This document shows, piece after piece, positions 18,900 through 27,795 of a stretch of DNA of 64,000 nt. The stretch is from Granulicella rosea (GTDB taxonomy: Bacteria > Acidobacteriota > Terriglobia > Terriglobales > Acidobacteriaceae). The first letter of the stretch is position 1; every line of letters begins with the position of its first letter. Both the position numbers and the translations under genes were made by a program. The stretch lies in contig NZ_FZOU01000007.1 in assembly GCF_900188085.1 (NCBI RefSeq), positions 124,001 to 188,000 on the forward strand, in the 5' to 3' direction. The notes under the pieces were generated by a model, which worked only from the letters and a program-made list of their open reading frames with translations, was not told where the DNA came from and made no database searches.

Positions 18900-18967
18900 C
18901 TTGACTGAAGAATACGCCCGGTGAAGGCATGCGCGAAATCACCCGCCGGGGGCATCTTCCGCACGCT

Positions 18968-19747
18968 TTACAACCCGCGCACGATGCGCGCCGCGATGCT
19001 TTCCACCTCGACCACCTTGCGCTGCGGCGAGTCCCGCGCCGGGTCGTAGTAGAGCAGCCGTCCGCAGCTCTCGCAGGTCATCATCTCGGCGTCGTTGTCG
19101 CGGTTGCGCAGGTCGTTCCAGCGCTGGGGGCGAAACATCATCTGGCAGGCCATGCACTTCTGGTTCAGCGCCTCGGCGACGCCCGTTCCCTTGGCCTTCG
19201 CGATGCGGTCGTAGATCGAAAGCGCCGTCTCGCCGATGAGCGCGCGCTGCGCCGTGCGTTTCACTTCGACCGCGGCCAGCAGCAGCTTGTCCGCCGCGAC
19301 CGTCTCGGCTGACTTTGCGCTGGCGCTTGCCAGATTCGCCTCCGCCTCGGCGACGGCCTTGTCGGCGACGCGCTTCTGCGCTTCGAGTTCCTCGGTCCGC
19401 TCCATCGACTCCAGCTCCGCGTCTTCGAGCTTGGCGATCTCGCCCTTCGCAAACGCAATCTCATGCTCGAACGCCGTCACATGCGCCGCGACGGTCGCGC
19501 CTTCAACCTTCTTCCGCGTCTTCTCAATCTTCGCCTGCTGGTCCTTCACGTCGGACTCCTGCCGGCGGCGCAGCGCCTCCTCCTTCGCCAGCAGGTCGAC
19601 GACGACGGCGCGCTGACCGGCGAGCGCGGCGGCTTTGGTCTGCAACTGCGCGACCTGCTTCGGCAGCGCGACCATCTCCTCGCGCAGACGGCGCGCCTCG
19701 ACGTCGTGTTGCTGGAGGACGATTAGCTTTTCAAGATCGGGGTGCAT
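18968..19747 (-). CDS. coiled-coil protein with C4 zinc ribbon (DUF164 type)
   Basis: A 259-residue protein. Residues 1-185 form a long antiparallel coiled coil rich in Ala, Glu, Lys and Arg. The C-terminus has a zinc ribbon with Cys pairs CMAC and CESC (about 200-235), separated by about 25 residues. Proteins of this type are conserved in many phyla. Some have been described as RNA- or nucleic-acid-associated, but no reaction is known. It lies upstream of the nucleotidase on the same strand. Confidence 0.85.
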   Translation of the reverse strand: MHPDLEKLIVLQQHDVEARRLREEMVALPKQVAQLQTKAAALAGQRAVVVDLLAKEEALRRRQESDVKDQQAKIEKTRKKVEGATVAAHVTAFEHEIAFAKGEIAKLEDAELESMERTEELEAQKRVADKAVAEAEANLASASAKSAETVAADKLLLAAVEVKRTAQRALIGETALSIYDRIAKAKGTGVAEALNQKCMACQMMFRPQRWNDLRNRDNDAEMMTCESCGRLLYYDPARDSPQRKVVEVESIAARIVRGL

Positions 19748-19822
19748 GGTGGCTCCTGTAGCAGTGATGCTACAGGCAATCGTCCAGTAGGGGCTAGGGT
19801 AACGAGAAAGCGCTATCAGGAA

Positions 19823-20362
19823 TCAATGAAGTCCACTCATTGGATTGCGATAAATCGTCGCGTCGTCTGCACCGCGAGCGTCCGCCACAGTGTAGACAGC
19901 GTAATACAGGAGGAAAAAGCCTCCGACCACGGCAACAGGGATTGCACCAATGATAGTCACTGACGATAGGTAGACGGCCCCCGTAATGATGCCTCCTCCG
20001 ATGCCAAGGGGGAAGAGATAGGTCCACCAAGGCGTGTGGGCTAGAGGACCGGTCAACTTTTCGACGTCTGCCCTTGCGTAGATGGTCGGCTTATTGGAGC
20101 CGTGCATACAACTCACACTCTCCACCATAAAAAGAGGGTTCTTGCAAATCCTCCGTTTATGCGGCTCGGCAACTGTATACAACCCGAGCTTCGCGCCTGC
20201 AAACTGATACGTCGACGGTGGCCAACCTTCACCGTCCGAGCGAAGAACTTCCGTTTCTGTGCCGTGCGTGATTGGAGCCTGAGCCTGGATGTTGTGGCTG
20301 CCTCCGGCCACGAGGACTGCGGCTACGGCGAGAGGTATGAGTCGTTGATTGGGTGATCGCAT
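19823..20362 (-). CDS. hypothetical exported/membrane protein
   Basis: A 179-residue protein from the ATG at 20362, which begins a signal peptide (RLIPLAVAAVLVAGGSHNIQAQ). A soluble part has Cys residues in RRICKNPLF and ESVSCMHGS, and two hydrophobic helices near the end (about 115-150). The final part VADARGADDATIYRNP is polar. I recognise no family. The reading impression is of lower GC than its neighbours, like the adjacent HepT/MntA module. Confidence 0.55.
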   Translation of the reverse strand: MRSPNQRLIPLAVAAVLVAGGSHNIQAQAPITHGTETEVLRSDGEGWPPSTYQFAGAKLGLYTVAEPHKRRICKNPLFMVESVSCMHGSNKPTIYARADVEKLTGPLAHTPWWTYLFPLGIGGGIITGAVYLSSVTIIGAIPVAVVGGFFLLYYAVYTVADARGADDATIYRNPMSGLH

Positions 20363-20486
20363 CGTTGGCTCCAGGAGTGATATGCCGCTCCAGGACCTAC
20401 AGTAGTGTTGCGACAGGCGCTTGCTTTGCCCATACATACACCTTCTCAAGTGTCACAACGTTCACGAGGATTATCTGCAACCTTTC

Positions 20487-20834
20487 TTATGGAACCATCA
20501 TTGCCAAAGCACGCTGGACTGACTCCTTCAAGAAAGGCAGATCGAGTTGCACCGTGTCCCAGACGATCCTGTCGTCCACCCGATGGTAGCCATGCCGGAG
20601 TATGTTGCCCATCCCCATCAGCCCTTTCCAATCCGGGCCGGGGCAAAGCGCACCGCCCTCGTCACCCAACCGGTATGCAGCCTCAGTCACAATCTGGAGC
20701 TGCCGCTCTACAGCGGATCTCGTCTTCTGATCGTTTTCATACGCGGCGAAATCGAAGCCTGCCAGAAAACTTTCGATCAGTGCGATGGCAGTGAGGATGT
20801 CTTGAAAATGCATCCGAGCGTCTCTAAAAGGCAA
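20487..20834 (-). CDS. hepT: HepT-like toxin (DUF86)
   Basis: A HEPN-type helical protein of 115 residues. PFRDARMHFQDILTAI opens the fold and MGMGNILRHGYHRVDDRIVW is the active-site region. The classical R-x4-H-x-Y motif of HepT RNases appears here as G-x4-H-x-Y, with an Arg just before the His, a form I recall from a subset of DUF86 proteins. TTG at 20834 gives an 11-base overlap with mntA and the usual N-terminus; an upstream start at 20861 is possible. Partner MntA inactivates HepT by AMPylation in studied systems. Confidence 0.78.
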   Translation of the reverse strand: MPFRDARMHFQDILTAIALIESFLAGFDFAAYENDQKTRSAVERQLQIVTEAAYRLGDEGGALCPGPDWKGLMGMGNILRHGYHRVDDRIVWDTVQLDLPFLKESVQRALAMMVP

Positions 20835-21123
20835 CCACGGCCTCCCGGATCGCCTGCTCACGAATCGGCTCTCGCATCCATGCAGCCGAGGACAGCTCCA
20901 CCTTCGCGCCCAGTAGAGCGCCGAGGCGGTGCTCCAGGCTGCCCACGCTTACCAGCGTCACGCGCTTCCGCTGGTCGAAATCGACGAGAAGGTCCACATC
21001 CGACTCCGGCCCGGCTTCCCCGCGCGCCACCGATCCAAAGACGCGCAGATGAGCGACTCCGGCAGCCTGTAGCTCCAGAGCGTGCTCACGCAAAACGTCG
21101 AGTACGAACTCTCTGTTCATCAA
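20824..21123 (-). CDS. mntA: MntA-type nucleotidyltransferase antitoxin
   Basis: A 99-residue minimal nucleotidyltransferase. The motif is GSVARGEAGPESDVDLLVDF (Gly-Ser then Asp-x-Asp), and the third Asp/Glu lies in AKVELSSAAW. It comes first in the pair and overlaps hepT. In characterised HepT/MntA modules this protein transfers AMP to a Tyr of HepT. It is divergent from the efflux pump gene, across 133 bases. Confidence 0.85.
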   Translation of the reverse strand: MMNREFVLDVLREHALELQAAGVAHLRVFGSVARGEAGPESDVDLLVDFDQRKRVTLVSVGSLEHRLGALLGAKVELSSAAWMREPIREQAIREAVVAF

Positions 21124-21256
21124 TCTCCAGCGCTCGCTTCATTCTCCCGCCGTTCGCTGGACAACACAATAACAATCGGACACTGTCACCACAAGAGACC
21201 AATCGGTCGCAACAATCTTTGCATCGGCAAGCAACCCGTGGAATCGAAAACTCTAC

Positions 21257-22903
21257 ATGGCTGCCGCTACCGCAACCCTCACAGAAGCTCAACAACACGC
21301 CGCCGACGCCGCATGGCGGCCGAAGGCGAACATCTGGGCGATCGCCCTGACGGTTACGCTCGCCACGTTTATGGAGGTGCTCGACTCCTCCATCGCGAAC
21401 GTGGCGCTGCCGCACATCGCCGGTTCGCTCGGCGCGTCGCAGGACGAAGCCACCTGGGTGCTGACCAGCTACCTGGTCTCGAACGCCGTGATTCTGCCGG
21501 CTTCCGCCTACCTGACGACCTTCATCGGACGCAAGAAGTTCTACATGATCTGCGTGGTGCTCTTCGGCGTCAGCTCGATGCTGTGCGGTCTGGCACCTTC
21601 GCTGCCGATCCTGATCTTCTGCCGCGTGCTGCAGGGCGCGGGCGGCGGCGGTCTGGCGCCGTCCGAACAGGCGATTCTCGCCGACACGTTTACACCGAAG
21701 CAGCGCGGTCAGGCCTTTGCGCTGTACGGGCTGGCGGTCGTCTGCGCGCCGGCCATCGGGCCTTCGCTGGGCGGCTGGATCACGGACAACTACAACTGGC
21801 GTTGGATCTTCTTCATCAACGTCCCCATCGCGATGCTGTCGCTCTACCTGACGAACCGGCTGGTCGAAGATCCACCGCACGTGACGCGCGAAGTCGCCGA
21901 GTCGAAAAAGGGCGGCCTGCAACTGGACCTGATGGGCTTCGGCCTGCTCGCCGCCGGCTTCGGCTCGCTCGAGTTCATTCTAGACAAGGGCCAGGAGGAC
22001 GACTGGTTCGCCTCGCACATCATCGTCTTCTTCTTCTGGCTGTGCGTCATCTCGTTGATTACGCTGGTCTTCTGGGAGCTCTATCAGATCAGGGTGGGCA
22101 ACCGGCCGATCCTGAACCTGACGCTCTTCAAGCGCCGGACGTTTTCAATCCCGGTCATCCTGATGTTCGTGCTGGGCTTCTCGCTCTACGGCACCACGGT
22201 GTTGATTCCGCAGTTCGTGCAGACGCTGCTGGGCTACACGGCGCAGCTCGCCGGACAGGTGATCTCGCCGGGCGGCATCTGCATCATGCTGATGATGCCG
22301 GTGGTCGGCTTCCTGATCGGCCGAACCGACCCGCGCTGGCTGATTTGCTTCGGCTTCTCCATCCTGGCCACCTCGATGATCTGGATGCATCAGGCGCTGA
22401 CGCTCGAGTCCAGCTTCAAATACATCATGTGGCTGCGCGTCTACCAGGCGTCGGGGCTCGCGTTTCTCTTCATCCCGATCAATACGATCAGTTATACGGG
22501 GGTCGCGCGCGCACAGAATAACGACGTCGCCGGCCTGACGAACCTGGCGCGCAACATCGGCGGCTCGGTCGGCACGGCGTTCGTGGCGACGATGCTGTCG
22601 CGCGGATCGCAGCGGCACGAGGCCTACATGATCCGCCACCTGACGCCCGGAAGCCCGAACTTCGACAACCAGGTCGGCATGCTGAAGGGCTTCTTCGGCG
22701 GCCACTCGGGCGGCAATAACCTGACCGGCCCCGGCGTCTATACCGCGCAGGCCTATATCTACAACCTGATGCATCGGCAGTCGGCGATGCTGGCGTATCT
22801 CGACATCATCGCCATCTTCGCGGTCTTCTGCACCTGCATGATCCCGCTGGTGCTGCTGATCGGCAAGATCAAGCCGGCGGCCGACGGTCCGGCGATGCAT
22901 TGA
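21257..22903 (+). CDS. EmrB/QacA-type MFS multidrug efflux pump (DHA2, 14 TM)
   Basis: A 548-residue permease with about 14 hydrophobic helices. The DHA2 markers are EVLDSSIANVALPHIAGSLG in helix 1, the loop GRKKFYMICVVLFG, the motif CRVLQGAGGGGLAPSEQAIL and the antiporter-type motif C in GLAVVCAPAIGPSLGGWI. Membrane fusion partner (EmrA) and regulator are not adjacent. It would export hydrophobic drugs or metabolites in exchange for protons. It runs convergent with mutM, with only 9 bases between stops. Confidence 0.93.
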   Translation: MAAATATLTEAQQHAADAAWRPKANIWAIALTVTLATFMEVLDSSIANVALPHIAGSLGASQDEATWVLTSYLVSNAVILPASAYLTTFIGRKKFYMICVVLFGVSSMLCGLAPSLPILIFCRVLQGAGGGGLAPSEQAILADTFTPKQRGQAFALYGLAVVCAPAIGPSLGGWITDNYNWRWIFFINVPIAMLSLYLTNRLVEDPPHVTREVAESKKGGLQLDLMGFGLLAAGFGSLEFILDKGQEDDWFASHIIVFFFWLCVISLITLVFWELYQIRVGNRPILNLTLFKRRTFSIPVILMFVLGFSLYGTTVLIPQFVQTLLGYTAQLAGQVISPGGICIMLMMPVVGFLIGRTDPRWLICFGFSILATSMIWMHQALTLESSFKYIMWLRVYQASGLAFLFIPINTISYTGVARAQNNDVAGLTNLARNIGGSVGTAFVATMLSRGSQRHEAYMIRHLTPGSPNFDNQVGMLKGFFGGHSGGNNLTGPGVYTAQAYIYNLMHRQSAMLAYLDIIAIFAVFCTCMIPLVLLIGKIKPAADGPAMH

Positions 22904-22912
22904 GGTCTTGAT

Positions 22913-23719
22913 TTACCGCTGGCAGACGGGGCAGAAGTGCGTGCTCCGTCCGCCGACGGTGATCTTCTGGATCGGCGTCGCGCAGACCAGGCACGGCTCG
23001 CCGGTGCGGGTGTAGACCTTGTGTTCGAGCTGGAAGAATCCCCGCACGCCGTCCGCATCGACATAATCCGAGACCGACGAACCGCCAAGCGAGATGGCGT
23101 GTTCGAGGACCTCGATCAGGGCGATCCGGAGCCGCAGCAGCTCGGCGCGGGTCAGCCGCCCGGCGTGACGCTTCGGCCGGATGCCGGCACGGAACAGGCT
23201 CTCATCGGCGTAGATATTGCCCACGCCATGCAGCAGCGACTGGTTCAGCAGCGCGGCCTTGATCGGCGTCCTGCGGCCTTTGAACAGCGCAACGAAGGCA
23301 TCGGGCGAGATCGTTAGCGGCTCCGTGCCCGGCCCGCCGTAGCTCTCCTTCGAGACCGAAAGCCGGCCAAACCGCCGGGCGTCCACGAAGCGAAGCTCCT
23401 GCCCGTTCGAGAGCGCAAGAATCGCATGCGTGTGCGGCGGATGCGGGACCTCCGGCGCAGAGACCAGCAGACGCCCCGTCATGCCGAGGTGGATCAGGAA
23501 CTGCGCCTTTTCCCCACCACGGCTCAGGTCGGCGACGATCGTCTTGCCGACGCGCCGCACCCCGTCGATGCGCGCGCCGGTGAGCGTCTCGACGATCTCC
23601 TGCGGCGGCGATTTGAAGGTCTGCGGCTTGTTGCTGGTCCAGACCTGCTCGACGGTCAGGCCGTGGATGCGGTCGTGGACGCCATTGGCGACGGTTTCGA
23701 CTTCGGGTAGCTCAGGCAC
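22913..23719 (-). CDS. mutM: formamidopyrimidine-DNA glycosylase (Fpg/MutM)
   Basis: A base-excision repair enzyme for 8-oxoguanine and Fapy lesions. PELPEVETV must begin right after the initiator Met because Pro is the catalytic nucleophile, so the start is GTG at 23719. A GTG two codons upstream would bury the Pro. The beta-hairpin Lys is in RRVGKTIVADL. The zinc finger has CLVC and CPVCQR at the C-terminus, with the phosphate-binding Arg in GGRSTHFC. About 268 residues, normal for the family. Confidence 0.95.
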   Translation of the reverse strand: MPELPEVETVANGVHDRIHGLTVEQVWTSNKPQTFKSPPQEIVETLTGARIDGVRRVGKTIVADLSRGGEKAQFLIHLGMTGRLLVSAPEVPHPPHTHAILALSNGQELRFVDARRFGRLSVSKESYGGPGTEPLTISPDAFVALFKGRRTPIKAALLNQSLLHGVGNIYADESLFRAGIRPKRHAGRLTRAELLRLRIALIEVLEHAISLGGSSVSDYVDADGVRGFFQLEHKVYTRTGEPCLVCATPIQKITVGGRSTHFCPVCQR

Positions 23720-23787
23720 CTCCACAGGTTAATTCTTTTGCACGTTCTTCGTATTTTTGCGAGCAGCCTCCATTTATCCTTTAGCCA

Positions 23788-24411
23788 ATGCCACCCCCCA
23801 TCCCAGCTCGCGTGGCCGCCGCTCTGGCTCTCTGCGCCGCGTTTTCGTCGGCCTATTGTCAGCAGGCGCAGCAGCCGCTACCGGACGCGCCGGCCCCGTT
23901 GGTCCTGCCGAAGAGTGCTGGCATCATCCCGCCGTTTTCCTCTACTCGGGTGATCGCCAGCTCCGACCACGAACCCGCGCCGCCGCCCGCGCCCATCGAT
24001 GAGGAGGCCTGGTGCTCCGCGCCGTCGGACTCCGGCTGGCATAGCAAGGGCAAGATCACGGACGACAGCAACTTCCAGCTCTCGCGCTATTTCACGTCGG
24101 TGACGAACCAGATTCGCGGGCATTGGAAGCTGCCCTTCGGCTCGCCCATCCCGAAGGACAAGACCGTCGTCCAGATCCGGTTCAAGGTCGAGCAGGACGG
24201 CACGGTCGTCGACCCGCGGGTCATGATGAGTTCAGGCAGCGGCTTGTACGATCACGCCGCGCTGAACGGTGTGTTGAAGGCCGGAAAGATGCAGCCGCTG
24301 CCCGACGGCCTCATCGGCCCGATGCAGTACTGCATGCTCTTCGTCTACGGCAGCAACTATGGAAAGAAGCCGCCAACCGATCCCTTTGCACCGGCGCCGG
24401 CGCGGCATTAG
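23788..24411 (+). CDS. exported TonB C-terminal-domain-like protein
   Basis: A 207-residue protein with a signal peptide (to about residue 25, AYCQQ). The middle is Pro-rich. The C-terminal domain resembles TonB_C: a helix with QIRGHWKLPFG, then KTVVQIRFKVEQDGTVVDPRVMMSSGS, and DHAALNGVLKAGKMQPLP. No membrane anchor remains after cleavage, so it is probably a soluble periplasmic relative rather than a TonB energy transducer. It precedes purA by 83 bases on the same strand. Confidence 0.65.
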   Translation: MPPPIPARVAAALALCAAFSSAYCQQAQQPLPDAPAPLVLPKSAGIIPPFSSTRVIASSDHEPAPPPAPIDEEAWCSAPSDSGWHSKGKITDDSNFQLSRYFTSVTNQIRGHWKLPFGSPIPKDKTVVQIRFKVEQDGTVVDPRVMMSSGSGLYDHAALNGVLKAGKMQPLPDGLIGPMQYCMLFVYGSNYGKKPPTDPFAPAPARH

Positions 24412-24493
24412 GCACAGCGAGGTATAGAATCAAGCATGGGCATCCGCGCATTTCGCGTGGGCCCTACTTGAGCGGTTTGGAGCAATATCCTTC

Positions 24494-25804
24494 GTGAGTC
24501 AGCGTAAATCAGCGGTCATTCTGGGCGCCCAGTGGGGCGATGAGGGTAAGGGCAAGATTGTCGACGTGCTGTCGGAGAAGTTCAACGTCGTCGCGCGCTA
24601 TGCGGGCGGTCACAATGCCGGCCACACCGTCATCATCCACGGACGCAAGTTCGTCCTGCAGTTGATCCCCTGCGGCGTGCTACGCCCCGGCTGCAAGGGC
24701 GTCATCGGCAATGGAGTCGTGCTCGATCCGGCTGCTTTCCTCAATGAAGTCAAGAAGTTGCGCGATGCCGGCCTGCCGGTCGACGGGCAGCTCTTCGTCT
24801 CGGATCGCGCCCAGGTCATCCTGCCCTATCACCGGATGATCGAGCTGGCGGCGGAGACCGCGCCCGGCCGCACGAAGATCGGCACCACGCGCCGCGGCAT
24901 CGGACCGGCGTATGAGGACAAGATTCATCGCAACGGCCTGCGCGTCGTCGACCTGCTGAACTCCGCGCTGCTGCGCACGCATATCGAGAACGCCTGCCAC
25001 GAGAAGAACACCATCGCGCATGCGCTCTTCGGCACCGAGCCGCTGAACCCCAAGGGCATGTACGAGGAGTACTCGCGCCTCGCCGAGCAGGTCGCGCCCT
25101 TCGTCACCGATACCGCCTACATGCTGAACGAGGCGATCGACAACGGCGAGAAGGTCATGTTCGAAGGCGCGCAGGGCGCGTTGCTCGACATCGACCACGG
25201 AACCTACCCCTTCGTCACCAGCTCGTCGGCGACGGCGGGCGGCGCGGTCACCGGCACGGGCGTCGGCCCGACGAAGATTGGCGCCGTCATCGGCGTCACC
25301 AAGGCGTACGTCACGCGCGTGGGCGAAGGCCCGTTCCCGACCGAGGACTTTGGCGTCATGGGCGAGCTGCTCGCCAGGCGCGGCAACGAGTTCGGCGCGG
25401 TCACCGGCCGTCCGCGGCGCTGCGGCTGGCTGGACCTGCCGCTTCTCCGCTACTCGAACATGATCAACGGCACGGAGTGGCTGGTGGTCACGAAGATGGA
25501 CGTGATGGACGAGTGCCCGGAGATTCCGGTCTGCACCGGCTACAAGATCGACGGCAAGGTGACCGACCGCATCCCGGCCGACATCCGCGGCTTCGAGTCG
25601 ATCAAGCCGATCTACACGACGTTGAAGGGCTGGAACTGCTCCACCGAAGGCATCACCGAGTTCGACAAGCTGCCGAAGCTGGCGCAGGATTACCTGCACT
25701 TCGTCGAAAAGGAGTCCGGCGCGAAGATCGGCATGGTTTCGACCGGCCCCGATCGCGCGCAGACGATGACGTTGCCCGACTTCGCGGCGTTTCTGGACGC
25801 ATAA
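24494..25804 (+). CDS. purA: adenylosuccinate synthetase
   Basis: 436 residues, normal length. It forms adenylosuccinate from IMP, Asp and GTP, the first step to AMP. The P-loop is GAQWGDEGKGKIVD, with the catalytic Asp in it; AGGHNAGHTV carries the His. TTRRGIGPAYEDK binds IMP. The late GTP-binding region is TKMDVMDECPEIPVC. The start is GTG, with GGAG about 9 bases upstream. It stands apart from purM and purF-purL. Confidence 0.97.
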   Translation: MSQRKSAVILGAQWGDEGKGKIVDVLSEKFNVVARYAGGHNAGHTVIIHGRKFVLQLIPCGVLRPGCKGVIGNGVVLDPAAFLNEVKKLRDAGLPVDGQLFVSDRAQVILPYHRMIELAAETAPGRTKIGTTRRGIGPAYEDKIHRNGLRVVDLLNSALLRTHIENACHEKNTIAHALFGTEPLNPKGMYEEYSRLAEQVAPFVTDTAYMLNEAIDNGEKVMFEGAQGALLDIDHGTYPFVTSSSATAGGAVTGTGVGPTKIGAVIGVTKAYVTRVGEGPFPTEDFGVMGELLARRGNEFGAVTGRPRRCGWLDLPLLRYSNMINGTEWLVVTKMDVMDECPEIPVCTGYKIDGKVTDRIPADIRGFESIKPIYTTLKGWNCSTEGITEFDKLPKLAQDYLHFVEKESGAKIGMVSTGPDRAQTMTLPDFAAFLDA

Positions 25805-25838
25805 CAGCAGCTCAACTGTACTGCCGGGGGACGTGGGG

Positions 25839-26126
25839 ATGATCAGTTTTATCGTACGAATGCGCTTCGACGCGGACGATCACGAGGCCATCGCCACGAA
25901 CCTGCGGGCGCTCACGGCGGCATCCCGGCAGGAGCCGGGGTGCGTCAGCTATGTGCCGCACTTTGTGGAAGACGATTCGAATGTGGTACTTATCTATGAG
26001 CAGTATGTGGATGAGGCAGCGCTCGAACACCATCGCCACACGCCGCACTTTCAGGAGCACGCCATCGGCGGACTCTACCAGAAGATGCGCGAACGTTCGA
26101 TCCAGAATCTGACCGCGGTCTGCTAG
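25839..26126 (+). CDS. antibiotic-biosynthesis-monooxygenase (ABM/YgiN-like) protein
   Basis: A 95-residue dimeric alpha/beta-barrel protein. Family traits are FDADDHEAIATNLRAL, the QEPGCVSYVPHFVEDDSNVVLIYEQYVDEAALEHHRHTPHF core, and a closing helix. The pattern EPGC.sY and E.y.d..A...H..tphF is typical. Cofactor-free quinol oxidation is one known activity of the fold, but the substrate here is unknown. ATG at 25839 is chosen; a GTG two codons upstream is possible. Confidence 0.8.
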   Translation: MISFIVRMRFDADDHEAIATNLRALTAASRQEPGCVSYVPHFVEDDSNVVLIYEQYVDEAALEHHRHTPHFQEHAIGGLYQKMRERSIQNLTAVC

Positions 26127-26200
26127 CATCCCCCCATAACGCCGGTATTCGCCGGTTTTTTGACTTGGAAGAGGAATCCGGACTACTATCCGGTACGCTT

Positions 26201-26767
26201 ATGTTCCAGCGCTCGACTCCAAACCGCCTGTTGCTCTGCTGCTGCCTGCTGCTGGTCAGCGTGGGTGCGTACGCCGCCAAAGCCAAGACCAAGACACCCC
26301 ATAAGCCCAACGCCAAGCACCAGATCGAAGACCTGGAACAGCAGTGGCGCACGGCGCAGCTTGCGGGCGACCCCGTGGCCATGGATAAGCTGCTCGCGGA
26401 CGACTACGTCGGCATCTCGATCACTGGACAGATCAACACCAAGGAACAGCAGCTCGACCGCATCCGCGACCGCGCCCTGACCGTCACGAGCATCGACCTG
26501 ACCGATATCAAGGTGAAGCTGGTGGATTCGGTCGCGATCGTCACCGGGCACGCCGACATCGACGGCACCAATGAAGGCGCGCCGCTCAAGGGCGAGTACC
26601 GCTATACGCGCGTCTACCAGCGGCTGGCGGGCGGCGTGTGGAAGATCACGAACTTTGAGGTCACGCGTGTGCCCCGGCCTCGTCCGCCGGGGTCGAGGCC
26701 GAATGGGCCTCCGCCGGGTCCACCTCCCCCTGCGTCAAATACCATGCCTGCCGAACAAGGCAAGTAG
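26201..26767 (+). CDS. exported NTF2-like (DUF4440) protein
   Basis: A 188-residue protein with a signal peptide ([18 protein letters not shown]), then a short basic stretch ([15 protein letters not shown]). The NTF2/DUF4440 fold starts at [36 protein letters not shown] and ends at [24 protein letters not shown] Pro/Gly tail follows. The ATG at 26201 is preferred; a TTG at 26165 would add residues before the signal peptide. A perfect hairpin terminator follows immediately. Confidence 0.75.
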   Translation: MFQRSTPNRLLLCCCLLLVSVGAYAAKAKTKTPHKPNAKHQIEDLEQQWRTAQLAGDPVAMDKLLADDYVGISITGQINTKEQQLDRIRDRALTVTSIDLTDIKVKLVDSVAIVTGHADIDGTNEGAPLKGEYRYTRVYQRLAGGVWKITNFEVTRVPRPRPPGSRPNGPPPGPPPPASNTMPAEQGK

Positions 26768-26807
26768 CAAACAAGAACTCCTCGCCGAAGCGAGGAGTTC
26801 TTGTTTG
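26768..26807. terminator. bidirectional terminator (18-base perfect stem)
   Basis: CAAACAAGAACTCCTCGC pairs perfectly with GCGAGGAGTTCTTGTTTG around a CGAA loop. It sits between the convergent DUF4440 gene and rpmA. Both outer flanks are T/A-rich within the stem base, so it can stop both transcripts. Confidence 0.88.
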
Positions 26808-26824
26808 TGGCGAAAGTTTGTGAG

Positions 26825-27103
26825 TTATGCAGCCACTTCGGCGACTTCGACGATCGGGTCGATCGAGACGAAGCGGCCCTTGATGCCGCGATCCTGGAAG
26901 CGGACGATGCCGTCGATCTTGGCGAAGAGGGTGTCGTCCTTGCCGCGGCCGACGTTCAGGCCGGGCTTCAGCGGTGTGCCGCGCTGGCGAACCAGGATGG
27001 AGCCGCCGGTGACAACCTGGCCGCCGAAGCGCTTGACGCCAAGTCGCTGCGCGTTTGAGTCGCGGCCGTTTTTGGAAGAACCAAGTCCTTTTTTATGTGC
27101 CAT
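26825..27103 (-). CDS. rpmA: 50S ribosomal protein L27
   Basis: 92 residues. The N-terminal [22 protein letters not shown] and [16 protein letters not shown] are unmistakable. The N-terminus is already the mature AHKK form and lacks the Firmicutes-type cleavable leader. It lies 69 bases after rplU, its usual partner. Confidence 0.98.
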   Translation of the reverse strand: MAHKKGLGSSKNGRDSNAQRLGVKRFGGQVVTGGSILVRQRGTPLKPGLNVGRGKDDTLFAKIDGIVRFQDRGIKGRFVSIDPIVEVAEVAA

Positions 27104-27172
27104 TTCTATACCTCGATCCGCGCCGCACTCAGGCGGGTCCGCAGAGAATTTGTTGAAATCGAATTCGAAAGC

Positions 27173-27496
27173 CTAAGCCTTGAAGCTCTTGCCGTTGACC
27201 AGCACTTCGTTGATCTTCACTTCCGTGAAGGCCTGACGATGGCCCTGCATGCGCTTGTACTGCTTCTTGCGCTTGAACTTGAAGACCAGGATCTTGTCGC
27301 CGCGGCCCTGGCCGAGGACGGTGCCGGTCACCTTGGCGCCTTCGAGGGACGACTCGAACTTGCCCGCTTCGCCGCTGATGGCGAGAATGTCGCTGAACTC
27401 GACGACATCGTTCTCGGCTGCGACCTTTTCGATCTTCAACACGTCGCCTGGAGCAACGCGATACTGTTTTCCGCCTGTGCGGATGACTGCGTACAT
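27173..27496 (-). CDS. rplU: 50S ribosomal protein L21
   Basis: 107 residues. [20 protein letters not shown] opens the protein and [13 protein letters not shown] closes it; the [14 protein letters not shown] segment is the L21 signature. ATG at 27496 is the true start: the frame continues upstream but without conserved sequence. A leader of about 200 bases precedes it, where an autoregulatory L21 structure might exist; I could not verify one. Confidence 0.97.
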   Translation of the reverse strand: MYAVIRTGGKQYRVAPGDVLKIEKVAAENDVVEFSDILAISGEAGKFESSLEGAKVTGTVLGQGRGDKILVFKFKRKKQYKRMQGHRQAFTEVKINEVLVNGKSFKA

Positions 27497-27795
27497 AGTG
27501 AAACCCTCGTGCGCGGTGACGGCCAAGACTGCAAACCGTTTCCCAGCGCGTTCTTCTCCTGCTGAATGGGTGGTGCGTGGGGCGAAACTTCCGGACCCGC
27601 TCGTCTCAACCTCGACGGAAGACCCGCCGGCGTGGGGCTTAGCCGGTCCTGCGGAGTCTGTTCTTGGTGGAAAAGACGGACGCATCGCCAAACTTAAAAA
27701 GTGTATCGTGAGCTAGCGCAACGGGTCAACTCTCTAGGTTACCTATCGGCTAAGGTCGACCATTCAAAACCTGCATAGAAGGCATCACCCCTATG

